Below are positions 15,157 through 22,419 of a stretch of DNA of 23,446 nt, piece by piece (position 1 is the stretch's first letter; each line of letters begins with the position of its first letter). The position numbers and the translations under genes were made by a program. The stretch lies in assembly GCA_900772695.1 (NCBI GenBank), contig CAAGRO010000383.1:1-23446 (forward strand), given 5' to 3'. Under the pieces are notes generated by a model that saw nothing but the letters and a program-made list of their open reading frames with translations, had not been told where the DNA came from and searched no databases. This DNA is from an uncultured Oribacterium sp. (GTDB taxonomy: Bacteria; Bacillota; Clostridia; Lachnospirales; Lachnospiraceae).

Positions 15157-15186
15157 GATGTAACCTTTTAGAAAACAGGAGAGATT

Positions 15187-16311
15187 ATGACGCAGATTGA
15201 AAAAATAACCGGAAAAAAGGCCGGAGAGACCGTGATCCTGCACCCGGATCTTACGGTGATTACCAATGGATTTAGTCATGCGGTGACGCAGCATGTACAG
15301 GGTGTGAAGCATCCGGAGAAGGCGATCGTGGTGTATGACCATAATGTACCGGCAGGACTTCCGGAGGAATCCATGGTGTTTGGAGAGATCCTGAAGCTTG
15401 CAAAGACCTATGGCATCCGCTTTAAGCAGGCGAAAGGAATCGCCCAGAAATGGCTCCTCGAGGAGGGACAGATTAAGGCTGGAGATGTCGTGGTCAGTGG
15501 TACGAGACATACCGCCATCGTAGGCAGTGTCGGTGCGATGGGTGTCGGCATCAGTGAAACGGAGCTGGCACGCGTGATGGAGAGTGGTGAGTATCAGATC
15601 GTCGTACCGGAATCCATCGGCGTGAAGGTGAGCGGTAAGCTTCCGGAAAATGCAGGCATGATCGATGCTGCACTCAGTTTCCTGAAAAACGCAGGTGATA
15701 TCTGCGGAAAGGCCGTCGAGTTTGTGGGCGGTGAGCTGACACAGCACGAGAAGGAAGTACTGTGCGAGATGGCCACGGATACCGGCGCACTGACCGCATT
15801 TGCTGTAGACGAAGGTGAAACACAGCTTGAACTGGATCTGAGCACCGTCGTTCCGATGCTTCGTATGCCGTGTCAGGACCTGCTCGAGCAGACGAAGGCG
15901 GATTTCGGAGAAGCCGCTTCCTTAGATGGTGTACGCATCCAGGCAGGACAGATCGGCGGTATGAACGGAGGTGACATCGAGGATCTGCGAAAAGCAGCGA
16001 AGATGATGGAGGGACATAAACTAAAGAGAGGATTCCGTCTTTCCATCAATCCGGCAACATCCGCGGTCTATCTTCAGGCACTGGAAGAAGGTCTGATTAC
16101 GAAGTTTATCGATTATAATGCGCAGATCAATGCAGCCGGCGATCATGATATCGTTCCGCAGGGTGCGGGTGCGATGGGACCACAGGAGAAGCTTCTTACA
16201 ACCGGACTTTATACATATGCAGGTGCGATGGGAAACAATCAGGCAGAGATTTATACAGCTTCGGTGGAAACGGTAGTCAGAGCATCGTTTGCTGATGAAG
16301 GAGATAAGTAA
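15187..16311 (+). CDS. Aconitase/LeuC-like protein lacking Fe-S cysteines
   Basis: A 374-residue homologue of the large subunit of 3-isopropylmalate dehydratase/aconitase, shorter than the usual ~420. The backbone pattern is kept: VVYDHNVPAG (48-57), LAKTYGIRFKQAKGIAQ (71-87), VSGTRHTAIVGSVGAMGVGISETE (103-126), then VKVSGKLP and GKAVEFVGG. The active-site pieces are changed: DSHT reads GTRHT, GEGICHQ reads AKGIAQK, the SCTNG loop reads GGMNG (257-261), and the CGxC pair has no counterpart. The only cysteines are C173, C193 and C229, none at ligand positions. It therefore probably cannot hold a standard 4Fe-4S cluster. It may be a non-catalytic partner of the next gene, one base away, or a cluster-free enzyme. 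AGGAGA precedes the ATG. Family assignment is firm; the role is open. Confidence 0.75.
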   Translation: MTQIEKITGKKAGETVILHPDLTVITNGFSHAVTQHVQGVKHPEKAIVVYDHNVPAGLPEESMVFGEILKLAKTYGIRFKQAKGIAQKWLLEEGQIKAGDVVVSGTRHTAIVGSVGAMGVGISETELARVMESGEYQIVVPESIGVKVSGKLPENAGMIDAALSFLKNAGDICGKAVEFVGGELTQHEKEVLCEMATDTGALTAFAVDEGETQLELDLSTVVPMLRMPCQDLLEQTKADFGEAASLDGVRIQAGQIGGMNGGDIEDLRKAAKMMEGHKLKRGFRLSINPATSAVYLQALEEGLITKFIDYNAQINAAGDHDIVPQGAGAMGPQEKLLTTGLYTYAGAMGNNQAEIYTASVETVVRASFADEGDK

Positions 16312-16312
16312 A

Positions 16313-18112
16313 ATGGAGACGAGATTTAAGGGAAAAATCTGGACATTCGGAGATGACATCGATACCGATACCATCATTCCGGGAAAACGAGGCACGATTC
16401 CGACGATCGAGGAAATGAAGAAGTATGCCTTCGAGCTTCTGAAGCCGGAATTCGGCTCTGCTGTACAGCCGGGCGATATCCTGATTGCCGGAAAGAATTT
16501 CGGCTGTGGCTCCTCCCGTGAGCAGGCCGCAACCGTCCTGAGCCATAATGGTGTGAAATGCGTCATCGCAAAGTCATTTGCCCGGATTTTCTTCCGTAAT
16601 GCATTTAATAATGGCATCATCCTTCTTCAGTGCGATGGCATTCAGGACATCGTAAAGGGGGGTGACATCGTAACGGTCGATCTGGAAAAACGTGAGGTTT
16701 CGGCGAATGGCAGGAGCTTTGCAATCGGTGCGATTCCGGAAAATCTCCTGCAGATCGTAGAAAATGGCGGACTGGTCGAAGACACCAAGAAGAAAATCGC
16801 CGAGGGCTATGTGGCACCGGTGATCCAGAAGCTGGATGATGCGGAGAGCAGAAAGCCAGGCTATACACTGGTTGAAAAAATTCTGAAGAAGAATGCCGGC
16901 GTGACGGATGTAAGGCCGGGCGATATCGTCATCACACATCCGGATTTCCTGATGATTCACGATATTTATACACCATATCTGCTGGATACCTTACATCGTA
17001 TGGGAACGAAAAAGATCGTACATCCGGAGAAGTCATGTATCGTTTTCGACCATTGCATGCCGACGGCAGTAGCGGATAATGATTACGCTCATTATGATGC
17101 GGGTATCGAACTCAGCAATGAATATGGTATCCAGAAGCTGCATATCGGAGAGGGTATCTGTCACTCGATCATGCATGAAGAGCGCTATGCAAAGCCTGGT
17201 GAGATCGCATCCGCTACCGATTCCCACACGACGACCTATGGTGGTGCCGGATGCTTCTGCTCAGGTATCGGTACAGCTGAAATGGCAGCAGCATTGACCA
17301 CCGGAGAGCTGTGGTTCAAGGTGCCGGAGGCGATCAAGGTGGTCTTAAACGGACACCTTCCGAAGGGCGTTCTTTCGAAGGATATCATTTTGAAGATCCT
17401 CGGAGATATCACGGCATCCGGTGCGCAGTATAAGTCCATCGAGTTTACAGGAAGTGCAGCGCACGATATGTCGATGGCGGCGCGCTTTACCGTCGCCAAT
17501 ATGGCACTGGAGGCCGGCGCGAAGTGCGGACTCTTTGAGGCGGATGAGAAGACGGCGGAGTACTATGACATGCCGCTGTCCGAGATTGACTGGATCAAAA
17601 TCGATGATGACGCGAAGTATGAAACCGTGCTTACGTATGATGTTTCTGAACTCGAGCCGCAGCTCAGCTGTCCGCAGGGTGTTGATAATGTTCATCCGAT
17701 TTCAGAAGTGCTTGGAACGAAGATGGATGAGGTATATATCGGCTCCTGTACAAATGGTAATCTGGAGGATCTGAAGATTGCGGCCGATATTCTCCGTGGA
17801 CATCATGTACCGGATGAACTGAGAGTCATCGTCGTGCCGGCGACCAATAAAGTATTTAAAGAAGCCATCGAAGCAGGCTATATCCGGGATTTCATCGAGG
17901 CCGGCTGCGTGATTTCACATCCGTGCTGTGGTCTCTGCTGTGGTATGCCGTATGGGCTTATGTGGGATGATGAACGCATTCTCTTAACGGCGAATCGTAA
18001 TTTCATCGGACGCCAGGGAACGAAGAAGACACTCAGCTATCTGTCGAGTCCGGCGGTCGCTGCAGCAACGGCATTGACCGGTGTTGTGACGGATCCGAGA
18101 GACCTTAAGTAA
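16313..18112 (+). CDS. LeuD-LeuC fusion, aconitase-family hydro-lyase
   Basis: A 599-residue fusion in the order small subunit then large subunit. Residues 1-165 are the swivel (LeuD) domain: DDIDTDTIIPG (14-24) and the GCGSSRE loop (64-70). Residues 183-599 are the LeuC domain: FDHCMP (245-250), GEGICHS (279-285), TDSHTTTYGGAG (302-313), SCTNG with C479, PCCGLCCG with the C539/C542 pair, and NRNFIGRQG (561-569). All three 4Fe-4S ligands and the substrate-loop serines are present, so it should be an active dehydratase/isomerase of a hydroxy-di- or tricarboxylate. Normal aconitase is fused in the opposite order. No leuA or leuB is near, so leucine synthesis is unlikely. The ATG at 16313 is chosen for AAGGAGAT at the proper distance; it follows the previous stop by one base, implying tight coupling. 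Confidence 0.88.
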   Translation: METRFKGKIWTFGDDIDTDTIIPGKRGTIPTIEEMKKYAFELLKPEFGSAVQPGDILIAGKNFGCGSSREQAATVLSHNGVKCVIAKSFARIFFRNAFNNGIILLQCDGIQDIVKGGDIVTVDLEKREVSANGRSFAIGAIPENLLQIVENGGLVEDTKKKIAEGYVAPVIQKLDDAESRKPGYTLVEKILKKNAGVTDVRPGDIVITHPDFLMIHDIYTPYLLDTLHRMGTKKIVHPEKSCIVFDHCMPTAVADNDYAHYDAGIELSNEYGIQKLHIGEGICHSIMHEERYAKPGEIASATDSHTTTYGGAGCFCSGIGTAEMAAALTTGELWFKVPEAIKVVLNGHLPKGVLSKDIILKILGDITASGAQYKSIEFTGSAAHDMSMAARFTVANMALEAGAKCGLFEADEKTAEYYDMPLSEIDWIKIDDDAKYETVLTYDVSELEPQLSCPQGVDNVHPISEVLGTKMDEVYIGSCTNGNLEDLKIAADILRGHHVPDELRVIVVPATNKVFKEAIEAGYIRDFIEAGCVISHPCCGLCCGMPYGLMWDDERILLTANRNFIGRQGTKKTLSYLSSPAVAAATALTGVVTDPRDLK

Positions 18113-18143
18113 GCTTCAGAAGATGCACTGAAACATAATACAG

Positions 18144-18178
18144 AAAAAATCTGCAGTAGCTCTGCTGCAGATTTTTTT
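18144..18178 (+). terminator. Terminator after the LeuD-LeuC fusion
   Basis: AAATCTGCAGTAG pairs with CTGCTGCAGATTT (one mismatch) and is followed by a T-run. It closes the PFOR-hydratase unit just ahead of the ptb operators. Confidence 0.85.
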
Positions 18179-18189
18179 GTGGAAGTTTG

Positions 18190-18215
18190 CTAAAACGTTA
18201 AGCTAAAACGATTGA
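18190..18215 (+). promoter_or_regulatory. Tandem LacI-family operator upstream of ptb
   Basis: CTAAAACGTTAAG (18190-18202) and CTAAAACGATTGA (18203-18215), again in a 13-bp tandem. The second unit overlaps the -35 box. Confidence 0.65.
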
Positions 18216-18240
18216 CTATATGGGGTATTCATGCTATATT
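18212..18240 (+). promoter_or_regulatory. Promoter of the ptb-buk-transporter-aldolase unit
   Basis: TTGACT (18212-18217), 17-bp spacer, TATATT (18235-18240) with an extended TGC before it. It is bracketed on both sides by CTAAAACG operators. Confidence 0.7.
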
Positions 18241-18254
18241 TCAAACATAAGTTG

Positions 18255-18289
18255 ATCGTTTTAGCACCGTTTAGTCAATATCGTTTTAG
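18255..18289 (+). promoter_or_regulatory. Downstream LacI-family operators of ptb
   Basis: ATCGTTTTAG at 18255-18264 and again at 18280-18289, with a weaker ACCGTTTAG (18266-18274) between them. These are the reverse complement of the CTAAAACGAT core and lie about 8-42 bp downstream of the predicted start. Confidence 0.6.
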
Positions 18290-18332
18290 CAGACTCGTTT
18301 GACAACTGTTTATATAGTTACGGGAGACGAAA

Positions 18333-19232
18333 ATGATCAGAGATTTTGAAGAACTGAAAGAAATGCTGCGGCAGCAGCCGGAGAAAAAAAGAATCGGCGT
18401 CGTGGCGGCACAGGATGCACACACACTGGAAGCCGTAGTACGGGGGTATAAGGATGGCCTGGTAGAACCGGTTCTGATCGGACAGGAGGAGAAGATTCGG
18501 GAAGTTCTCGCTGGACTTGATTATGCGGATACAGATATGGAGATCATCCATATGGAAGATCCGGTCGAGTGCGCGGTAAAGGCCTGTGAGCTGGTAAAAG
18601 CTGGTAAGATCGATGCCATCATGAAGGGCAGAATCGAGACTGGCCAGCTCATGAAGGTACTTGTGAATAAGGAACAGGGTATCCGTAGAAAATCAGTGAT
18701 GAGCCTGCTGGCCTTCATGGAGAGTCCACATTACCATAAGATTTTTGCGATTACAGATGTAGGACTTCTGACCTATCCGGATAAGGATAAGAAAAAGGCA
18801 GCCATCGAAAATGCAGTGGAAGCATTTCATGCACTGGGCATCGAGCAGCCGAAGGTGGCGATCCTTGCGGCGGTTGAGAAGGTAAATCCGAAGATGCCGG
18901 AAACCGTAGATGCGGATGAAATCAAAAAGGAAGGCGTAGATGGTGCGATCATCGAAGGCCCGATTTCCTTTGACCTTGCGATGGATCCGGGAGCGGCAGC
19001 GATTAAGGGCTATACCTCAGAGGTGGCCGGAGATGCGGACCTTCTGGTGGTGCCGGACATCGTATCCGGAAATATCGCGGCGAAGAGTATTACGGTGATC
19101 GGCGGCGGACGTACCGGTGGTACCGTGCTGGGTGCGATGGTTCCGGTGATGCTGGTTTCCAGATCAGCAACTGCGGATGATAAGTACATGTCGATTGTGA
19201 TCTCTGCCCTCGTTGGCGGGAAGAAAGGCTGA
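18333..19232 (+). CDS. ptb: Phosphate butyryltransferase (acyl-CoA phosphotransferase)
   Basis: A 299-residue protein of the phosphate acetyl/butyryltransferase family, of normal length for Ptb. It turns a short acyl-CoA plus phosphate into acyl-phosphate plus CoA. Recognisable segments are GVVAAQDAHTLEAV near the N-terminus, DAIMKGRIETGQLMKVLV (about 94-111), TDVGLLTYP, GPISFDLAMDP (about 208-218) and a C-terminal VVPDIVSGNIAAKS with the GGGRTGG turn. GGGAGA precedes the ATG. It is the first gene of a four-gene unit and is followed by buk after 10 bp, the standard ptb-buk arrangement. No butyrate-forming genes (thl, hbd, crt, bcd) are in the window, so here the substrate may be acetyl-, propionyl- or another acyl-CoA made by PFOR. 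Confidence 0.92.
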   Translation: MIRDFEELKEMLRQQPEKKRIGVVAAQDAHTLEAVVRGYKDGLVEPVLIGQEEKIREVLAGLDYADTDMEIIHMEDPVECAVKACELVKAGKIDAIMKGRIETGQLMKVLVNKEQGIRRKSVMSLLAFMESPHYHKIFAITDVGLLTYPDKDKKKAAIENAVEAFHALGIEQPKVAILAAVEKVNPKMPETVDADEIKKEGVDGAIIEGPISFDLAMDPGAAAIKGYTSEVAGDADLLVVPDIVSGNIAAKSITVIGGGRTGGTVLGAMVPVMLVSRSATADDKYMSIVISALVGGKKG

Positions 19233-19242
19233 GGTGGACAGA

Positions 19243-20346
19243 ATGGCATATAAGATTTTTACGATCAATCCGGGATCCACTTCTACGAAAATTGCATTAT
19301 TTGAAGATGATAAGAAGGTATTCTCTGCGAATGTCGCACATGATGCGGAAGAACTTAAAAAATTCAAGGAGATCGGTGACCAGTTCGAGTATCGGAAGGA
19401 TACGATTCTGGCCGAGCTGAAGAAAGCAGGGCAGGATATATCGGACTGTGATGCATTCTCCGGCAGAGGTGGTGGAGTGGAACCCTGCGTCGGTGGTACC
19501 TATAGGGTGAGTGATTTACTGTATCAGCATGCGAAAGAAGGGCGTTCGGTGAAGCATCCGGCCAATCTCGGACCGGGACTTGTAAAATACTTCGCGGATA
19601 AATATGGTGCACAGGCCTTTATTGTCAATCCACCGGACACGGATGAATTTATCGACGTGGCGAGGATTACCGGATGGAAGGGCGTATATCGTGAATCGAA
19701 AATTCATGCACTGAATCAGAAGGAGATCGGCATTCGATATGCTGCCGCGCATGGTAAAAAATATGAGGATATGAATCTGATCATCTGCCATATCGGTGGT
19801 GGTGTTTCCGTTACGGCGCATGAGCATGGAAAGATGATCGATTCGAATGATATCGCACAGGGCGATGGACCGATGGCACCGACCAGATGTGGTGCCATTC
19901 CGGTAAAGAACGTCATCGATGTATGCTTCAGCGGGCAGTATACGGCGGAGGAAATGTACAAGCGGGTGACGAAATCAGGTGGTTTCGTGGATCATCTTGG
20001 AACGTCGGATGCACAGGAAGTCGAGAAAATGATTCAGGCAGGTAACCGCTATGCCAAAATCGTTTATGACGCGATGATCTATCAGATCGGCAAGTATGCA
20101 GGTTCGATGGCCGTCAGCTTACAGGGCCAGGTAGACGGCATCATCCTTACAGGTGGCATCGCACATGACCAGTATCTGACAGAAAAACTGAAGGGAATGA
20201 TCGGATGGATCGCACCAGTGACGGTGATGGCCGGTGAATTTGAGATGGAAGCGCTGGCAGCAGGTGCGCTTCGCGTTCTTAGAAAAGAAGAAAAAGCAAA
20301 GGACTATACAGGCATTCCGGTATGGAATGGATTTGAGGAGGTATGA
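19243..20346 (+). CDS. buk: Butyrate kinase
   Basis: A 367-residue acyl kinase of the acetokinase/ASKHA superfamily. It transfers phosphate from acyl-phosphate to ADP, giving ATP and the free acid. Motifs: TINPGSTSTKIALF (7-20, phosphate loop), a HPANLGPGL segment, the ICHIGGGVSVTAHEHG block, DIAQGDGPMAPTRCGAIP, and the adenosine-binding ILTGGIAHDQYL near the C-terminus. These are Buk rather than AckA features. The ATG at 19243 has GAGGTGG ahead, and the upstream frame start (19213) would overlap ptb. The specificity of Buk/Ptb pairs is broad (butyrate, isobutyrate, valerate, propionate), so the true substrate depends on the pathway. Confidence 0.93.
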   Translation: MAYKIFTINPGSTSTKIALFEDDKKVFSANVAHDAEELKKFKEIGDQFEYRKDTILAELKKAGQDISDCDAFSGRGGGVEPCVGGTYRVSDLLYQHAKEGRSVKHPANLGPGLVKYFADKYGAQAFIVNPPDTDEFIDVARITGWKGVYRESKIHALNQKEIGIRYAAAHGKKYEDMNLIICHIGGGVSVTAHEHGKMIDSNDIAQGDGPMAPTRCGAIPVKNVIDVCFSGQYTAEEMYKRVTKSGGFVDHLGTSDAQEVEKMIQAGNRYAKIVYDAMIYQIGKYAGSMAVSLQGQVDGIILTGGIAHDQYLTEKLKGMIGWIAPVTVMAGEFEMEALAAGALRVLRKEEKAKDYTGIPVWNGFEEV

Positions 20347-20347
20347 G

Positions 20348-21676
20348 ATGAGCGAAAACAAAAATGGCATCCGCTTTGAAGTCTGTGGCATGCCATTTAA
20401 GTATTTTATAGCGTTTTTCCTGATGGTAATGATTGCTGTTTATGGCGGATTTATCCCGACCGTACAGCTGACAGATGGATTTGTCGGGGCATCACTGGTT
20501 GCCACCATTCCGTATCTAATGGCGATCGGAGGCATCTTCTTCTGGCTCGGAAATACGATTCCGATCGTGAATAATTATCTGGGTGGTGCGTGTCTTCTGC
20601 CGCTGATCGGCGCGTCCTTCCTGAATTTCCTTGGTCTGGTTCCACAGGAGATGATCGTTGGAACCAAGATTCTTATGAAGGGCGGATTCCAGGACATGTA
20701 TATTTCGATGGTTCTGGTGGGATCTATCCTCGTGATGGATCGAAAGGTCCTTCTCGGTGCAACGGCACGTTATATTCCGACCGTCATCGGCTCTCAGGTT
20801 TTCGCGATCGGCTTCGCGATGCTGGCAGGACTGGTTACCGGATTTGGTATTCCGGAGGCACTGTTTGATATTGCCGCACCATGCATGTCCGGAGGGTCCG
20901 GTGGCGCGATTACAACACTTCCGAAGCTTTATTCAGATCTGTCCGGTATGGACATGACGGAGATGGCTGGAAAGTTCCTCTGCTATGCATCCATCGCCAA
21001 TGTACTGGCTGTGGTACTGGCGGCTGTGTTTAATGGTGTGACGAAGAGAATTCCTGGACTGAATGGTGATGGACAGATTCTTCGGAAGGGCGTTCAGGAG
21101 GATATCAATGGAGAGAAGCGTCCGGGAACATCTGCAGATTATAAGGCACTTGGTGGTGGTGTGTTCATGGCCTTCTGTCTGTATCTGCTGGGTAACATCT
21201 TCGGGCATCTTCCGGTGCTTGGCGCGATCCCTGGCCTTGCCTGGACCATTATCTTCGGTATCATCATTAAGTGCACAGGTATCATGGATACGAAATATGA
21301 GGATTATACGGTATATTCGATGAATCTGGCCCTGAGAGCACTTCTTCCGATGCTGATTGCAGGTATCGGTATCAATTCGCTTAAGTTCCAGACGCTTGCG
21401 GAGTATTTCACACCGGGTGCGTTTATCGTGATCCTCCTTGCCGTTGTCGGTGCATTTGTCGGCGCCTGCATCTTCGGACACCTCACCGGCCTCTTCGGCT
21501 ATGAGGCAGGTGTCACAGCGGGATTATGCTGCTGCAATATCGGTGGTTCCGGCGATCTCGCGGTTCTTTCGGCAGCAAATAGAATGAACTTACTGGCATT
21601 TGCTTCGATTTCAACCAGAATCGGTGGTGCCCTGATGGTTGTCTGGATCGGACTTCTGTATCCGATGTTCCACTGA
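20348..21676 (+). CDS. 2-hydroxycarboxylate transporter (2HCT/CitS-type)
   Basis: A 442-residue polytopic inner-membrane protein of the 2HCT family (CitS, CitP, MaeN/CimH type), secondary carriers of citrate, malate, citramalate or lactate with Na+ or H+, or by precursor/product exchange. The two family re-entrant-loop motifs are visible: SGGSGGA (about 181-187) and CCCNIGGSGD (about 394-403). The C-terminal end AANRMN...STRIGGAL keeps arginines in the region that binds the carboxylate in CitS. The start at 20348 is one base after the buk stop with GAGGAGG ahead; a longer frame to 20234 lies inside buk. Its place behind ptb-buk and before an RraA-type aldolase is the best clue that the operon's substrate is a hydroxy-acid. 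Confidence 0.9.
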   Translation: MSENKNGIRFEVCGMPFKYFIAFFLMVMIAVYGGFIPTVQLTDGFVGASLVATIPYLMAIGGIFFWLGNTIPIVNNYLGGACLLPLIGASFLNFLGLVPQEMIVGTKILMKGGFQDMYISMVLVGSILVMDRKVLLGATARYIPTVIGSQVFAIGFAMLAGLVTGFGIPEALFDIAAPCMSGGSGGAITTLPKLYSDLSGMDMTEMAGKFLCYASIANVLAVVLAAVFNGVTKRIPGLNGDGQILRKGVQEDINGEKRPGTSADYKALGGGVFMAFCLYLLGNIFGHLPVLGAIPGLAWTIIFGIIIKCTGIMDTKYEDYTVYSMNLALRALLPMLIAGIGINSLKFQTLAEYFTPGAFIVILLAVVGAFVGACIFGHLTGLFGYEAGVTAGLCCCNIGGSGDLAVLSAANRMNLLAFASISTRIGGALMVVWIGLLYPMFH

Positions 21677-21678
21677 TT

Positions 21679-22278
21679 ATGATCGAGCAAGAGATTATCG
21701 AGCGCTATCGAAAGCTGGATACGGAGCTGATTTCAGATGCGATGGAGGACATGGGCGTTCCCGGGGGGCTCCTCGGGATCAGCGCTGTCCTGGAAGGGCA
21801 GACAATTTGTGGTGAAGCCTTTACAGTTCACTACATCCCTGCAGGACTTGAAAAGCCGGAAGTTGGGCAATATTTCCATCAGGTACAGGCTGGACAGGTG
21901 ATCGTCATCGATAATGGCGGACGACTGGACTGTGGTATCTGGGGGGATATTATGACCGTACTGGCCAGGTCGCGAGGTATCGAGGGAACCGTCATCGATG
22001 GTGCCTGTCGTGATATTAAGGCGATTCGAGAATCCGGTTATCCGGTCTTCGCAAAAGGAAAGAGTATGGTCAGCGGACGTCGTCATGTTCGCTTAGGTGA
22101 CACGGAGGTGCCTATTTCCTGCGCCGGGATGCTGGTATGTCCGGGGGATCTGATCTTCGGTGATGAGACCGGTGTCATCGCGATTCCGAAATCGAAGATG
22201 CTGGAGGTACTGGTTCGTTCTGAGGAAATCATGAAGCATGAAGAAGAAATCATCGCAGGATTAATAAAGAACGGATAA
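21679..22278 (+). CDS. RraA-family aldolase / oxaloacetate decarboxylase-like protein
   Basis: A 199-residue protein of the RraA-like fold. Catalytic members are divalent-metal class II pyruvate aldolases acting on 4-hydroxy-4-methyl-2-oxoglutarate or 4-carboxy-4-hydroxy-2-oxoadipate, with side activity as oxaloacetate decarboxylases. The signature is present: CGIWGD (85-90), GTVIDGACRD (103-112) with the substrate-binding R111 and metal-linked D112, and the PGDLIFGDETGV stretch near the C-terminus. This suggests an active enzyme and not just the RNase E-inhibitor type. The ATG begins two bases after the transporter stop with no clear ribosome site, pointing to translational coupling. In this operon it could make pyruvate for PFOR. 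Confidence 0.85.
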   Translation: MIEQEIIERYRKLDTELISDAMEDMGVPGGLLGISAVLEGQTICGEAFTVHYIPAGLEKPEVGQYFHQVQAGQVIVIDNGGRLDCGIWGDIMTVLARSRGIEGTVIDGACRDIKAIRESGYPVFAKGKSMVSGRRHVRLGDTEVPISCAGMLVCPGDLIFGDETGVIAIPKSKMLEVLVRSEEIMKHEEEIIAGLIKNG

Positions 22279-22339
22279 GCTCCCCTTCTGTGCTATAACG
22301 TAGACGCATGCAAGTATAGGATTCTGTGCATTTCCCCTA

Positions 22340-22367
22340 TTGTGCTTTGTAAAAAATACATTATACT
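22340..22367 (+). promoter_or_regulatory. Probable purC promoter
   Basis: TTGTGC (22340-22345), 16-bp spacer, TATACT (22362-22367). The 141-bp gap after the RraA gene shows no terminator. No purine-riboswitch fold was recognised. Confidence 0.5.
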
Positions 22368-22419
22368 AAAATGCGGTGGTTAACGATTTACTACGTTCAA
22401 TTTCATATGGAGGGTAAAG

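Noticed and set aside
16313..18112. Assignment as leucine-biosynthesis leuCD
   Set aside because: No leuA, leuB or ilv genes are near, the subunits are fused in reversed order, and the gene is in a catabolic, operator-controlled setting.
18333..20346. Pta-AckA instead of Ptb-Buk
   Set aside because: The motifs and lengths fit phosphate butyryltransferase and butyrate kinase better, although acetyl or propionyl substrates remain possible.
22279..22419. Purine riboswitch ahead of purC
   Set aside because: No conserved purine-aptamer loops or three-way junction pattern could be found in the 141-bp gap.
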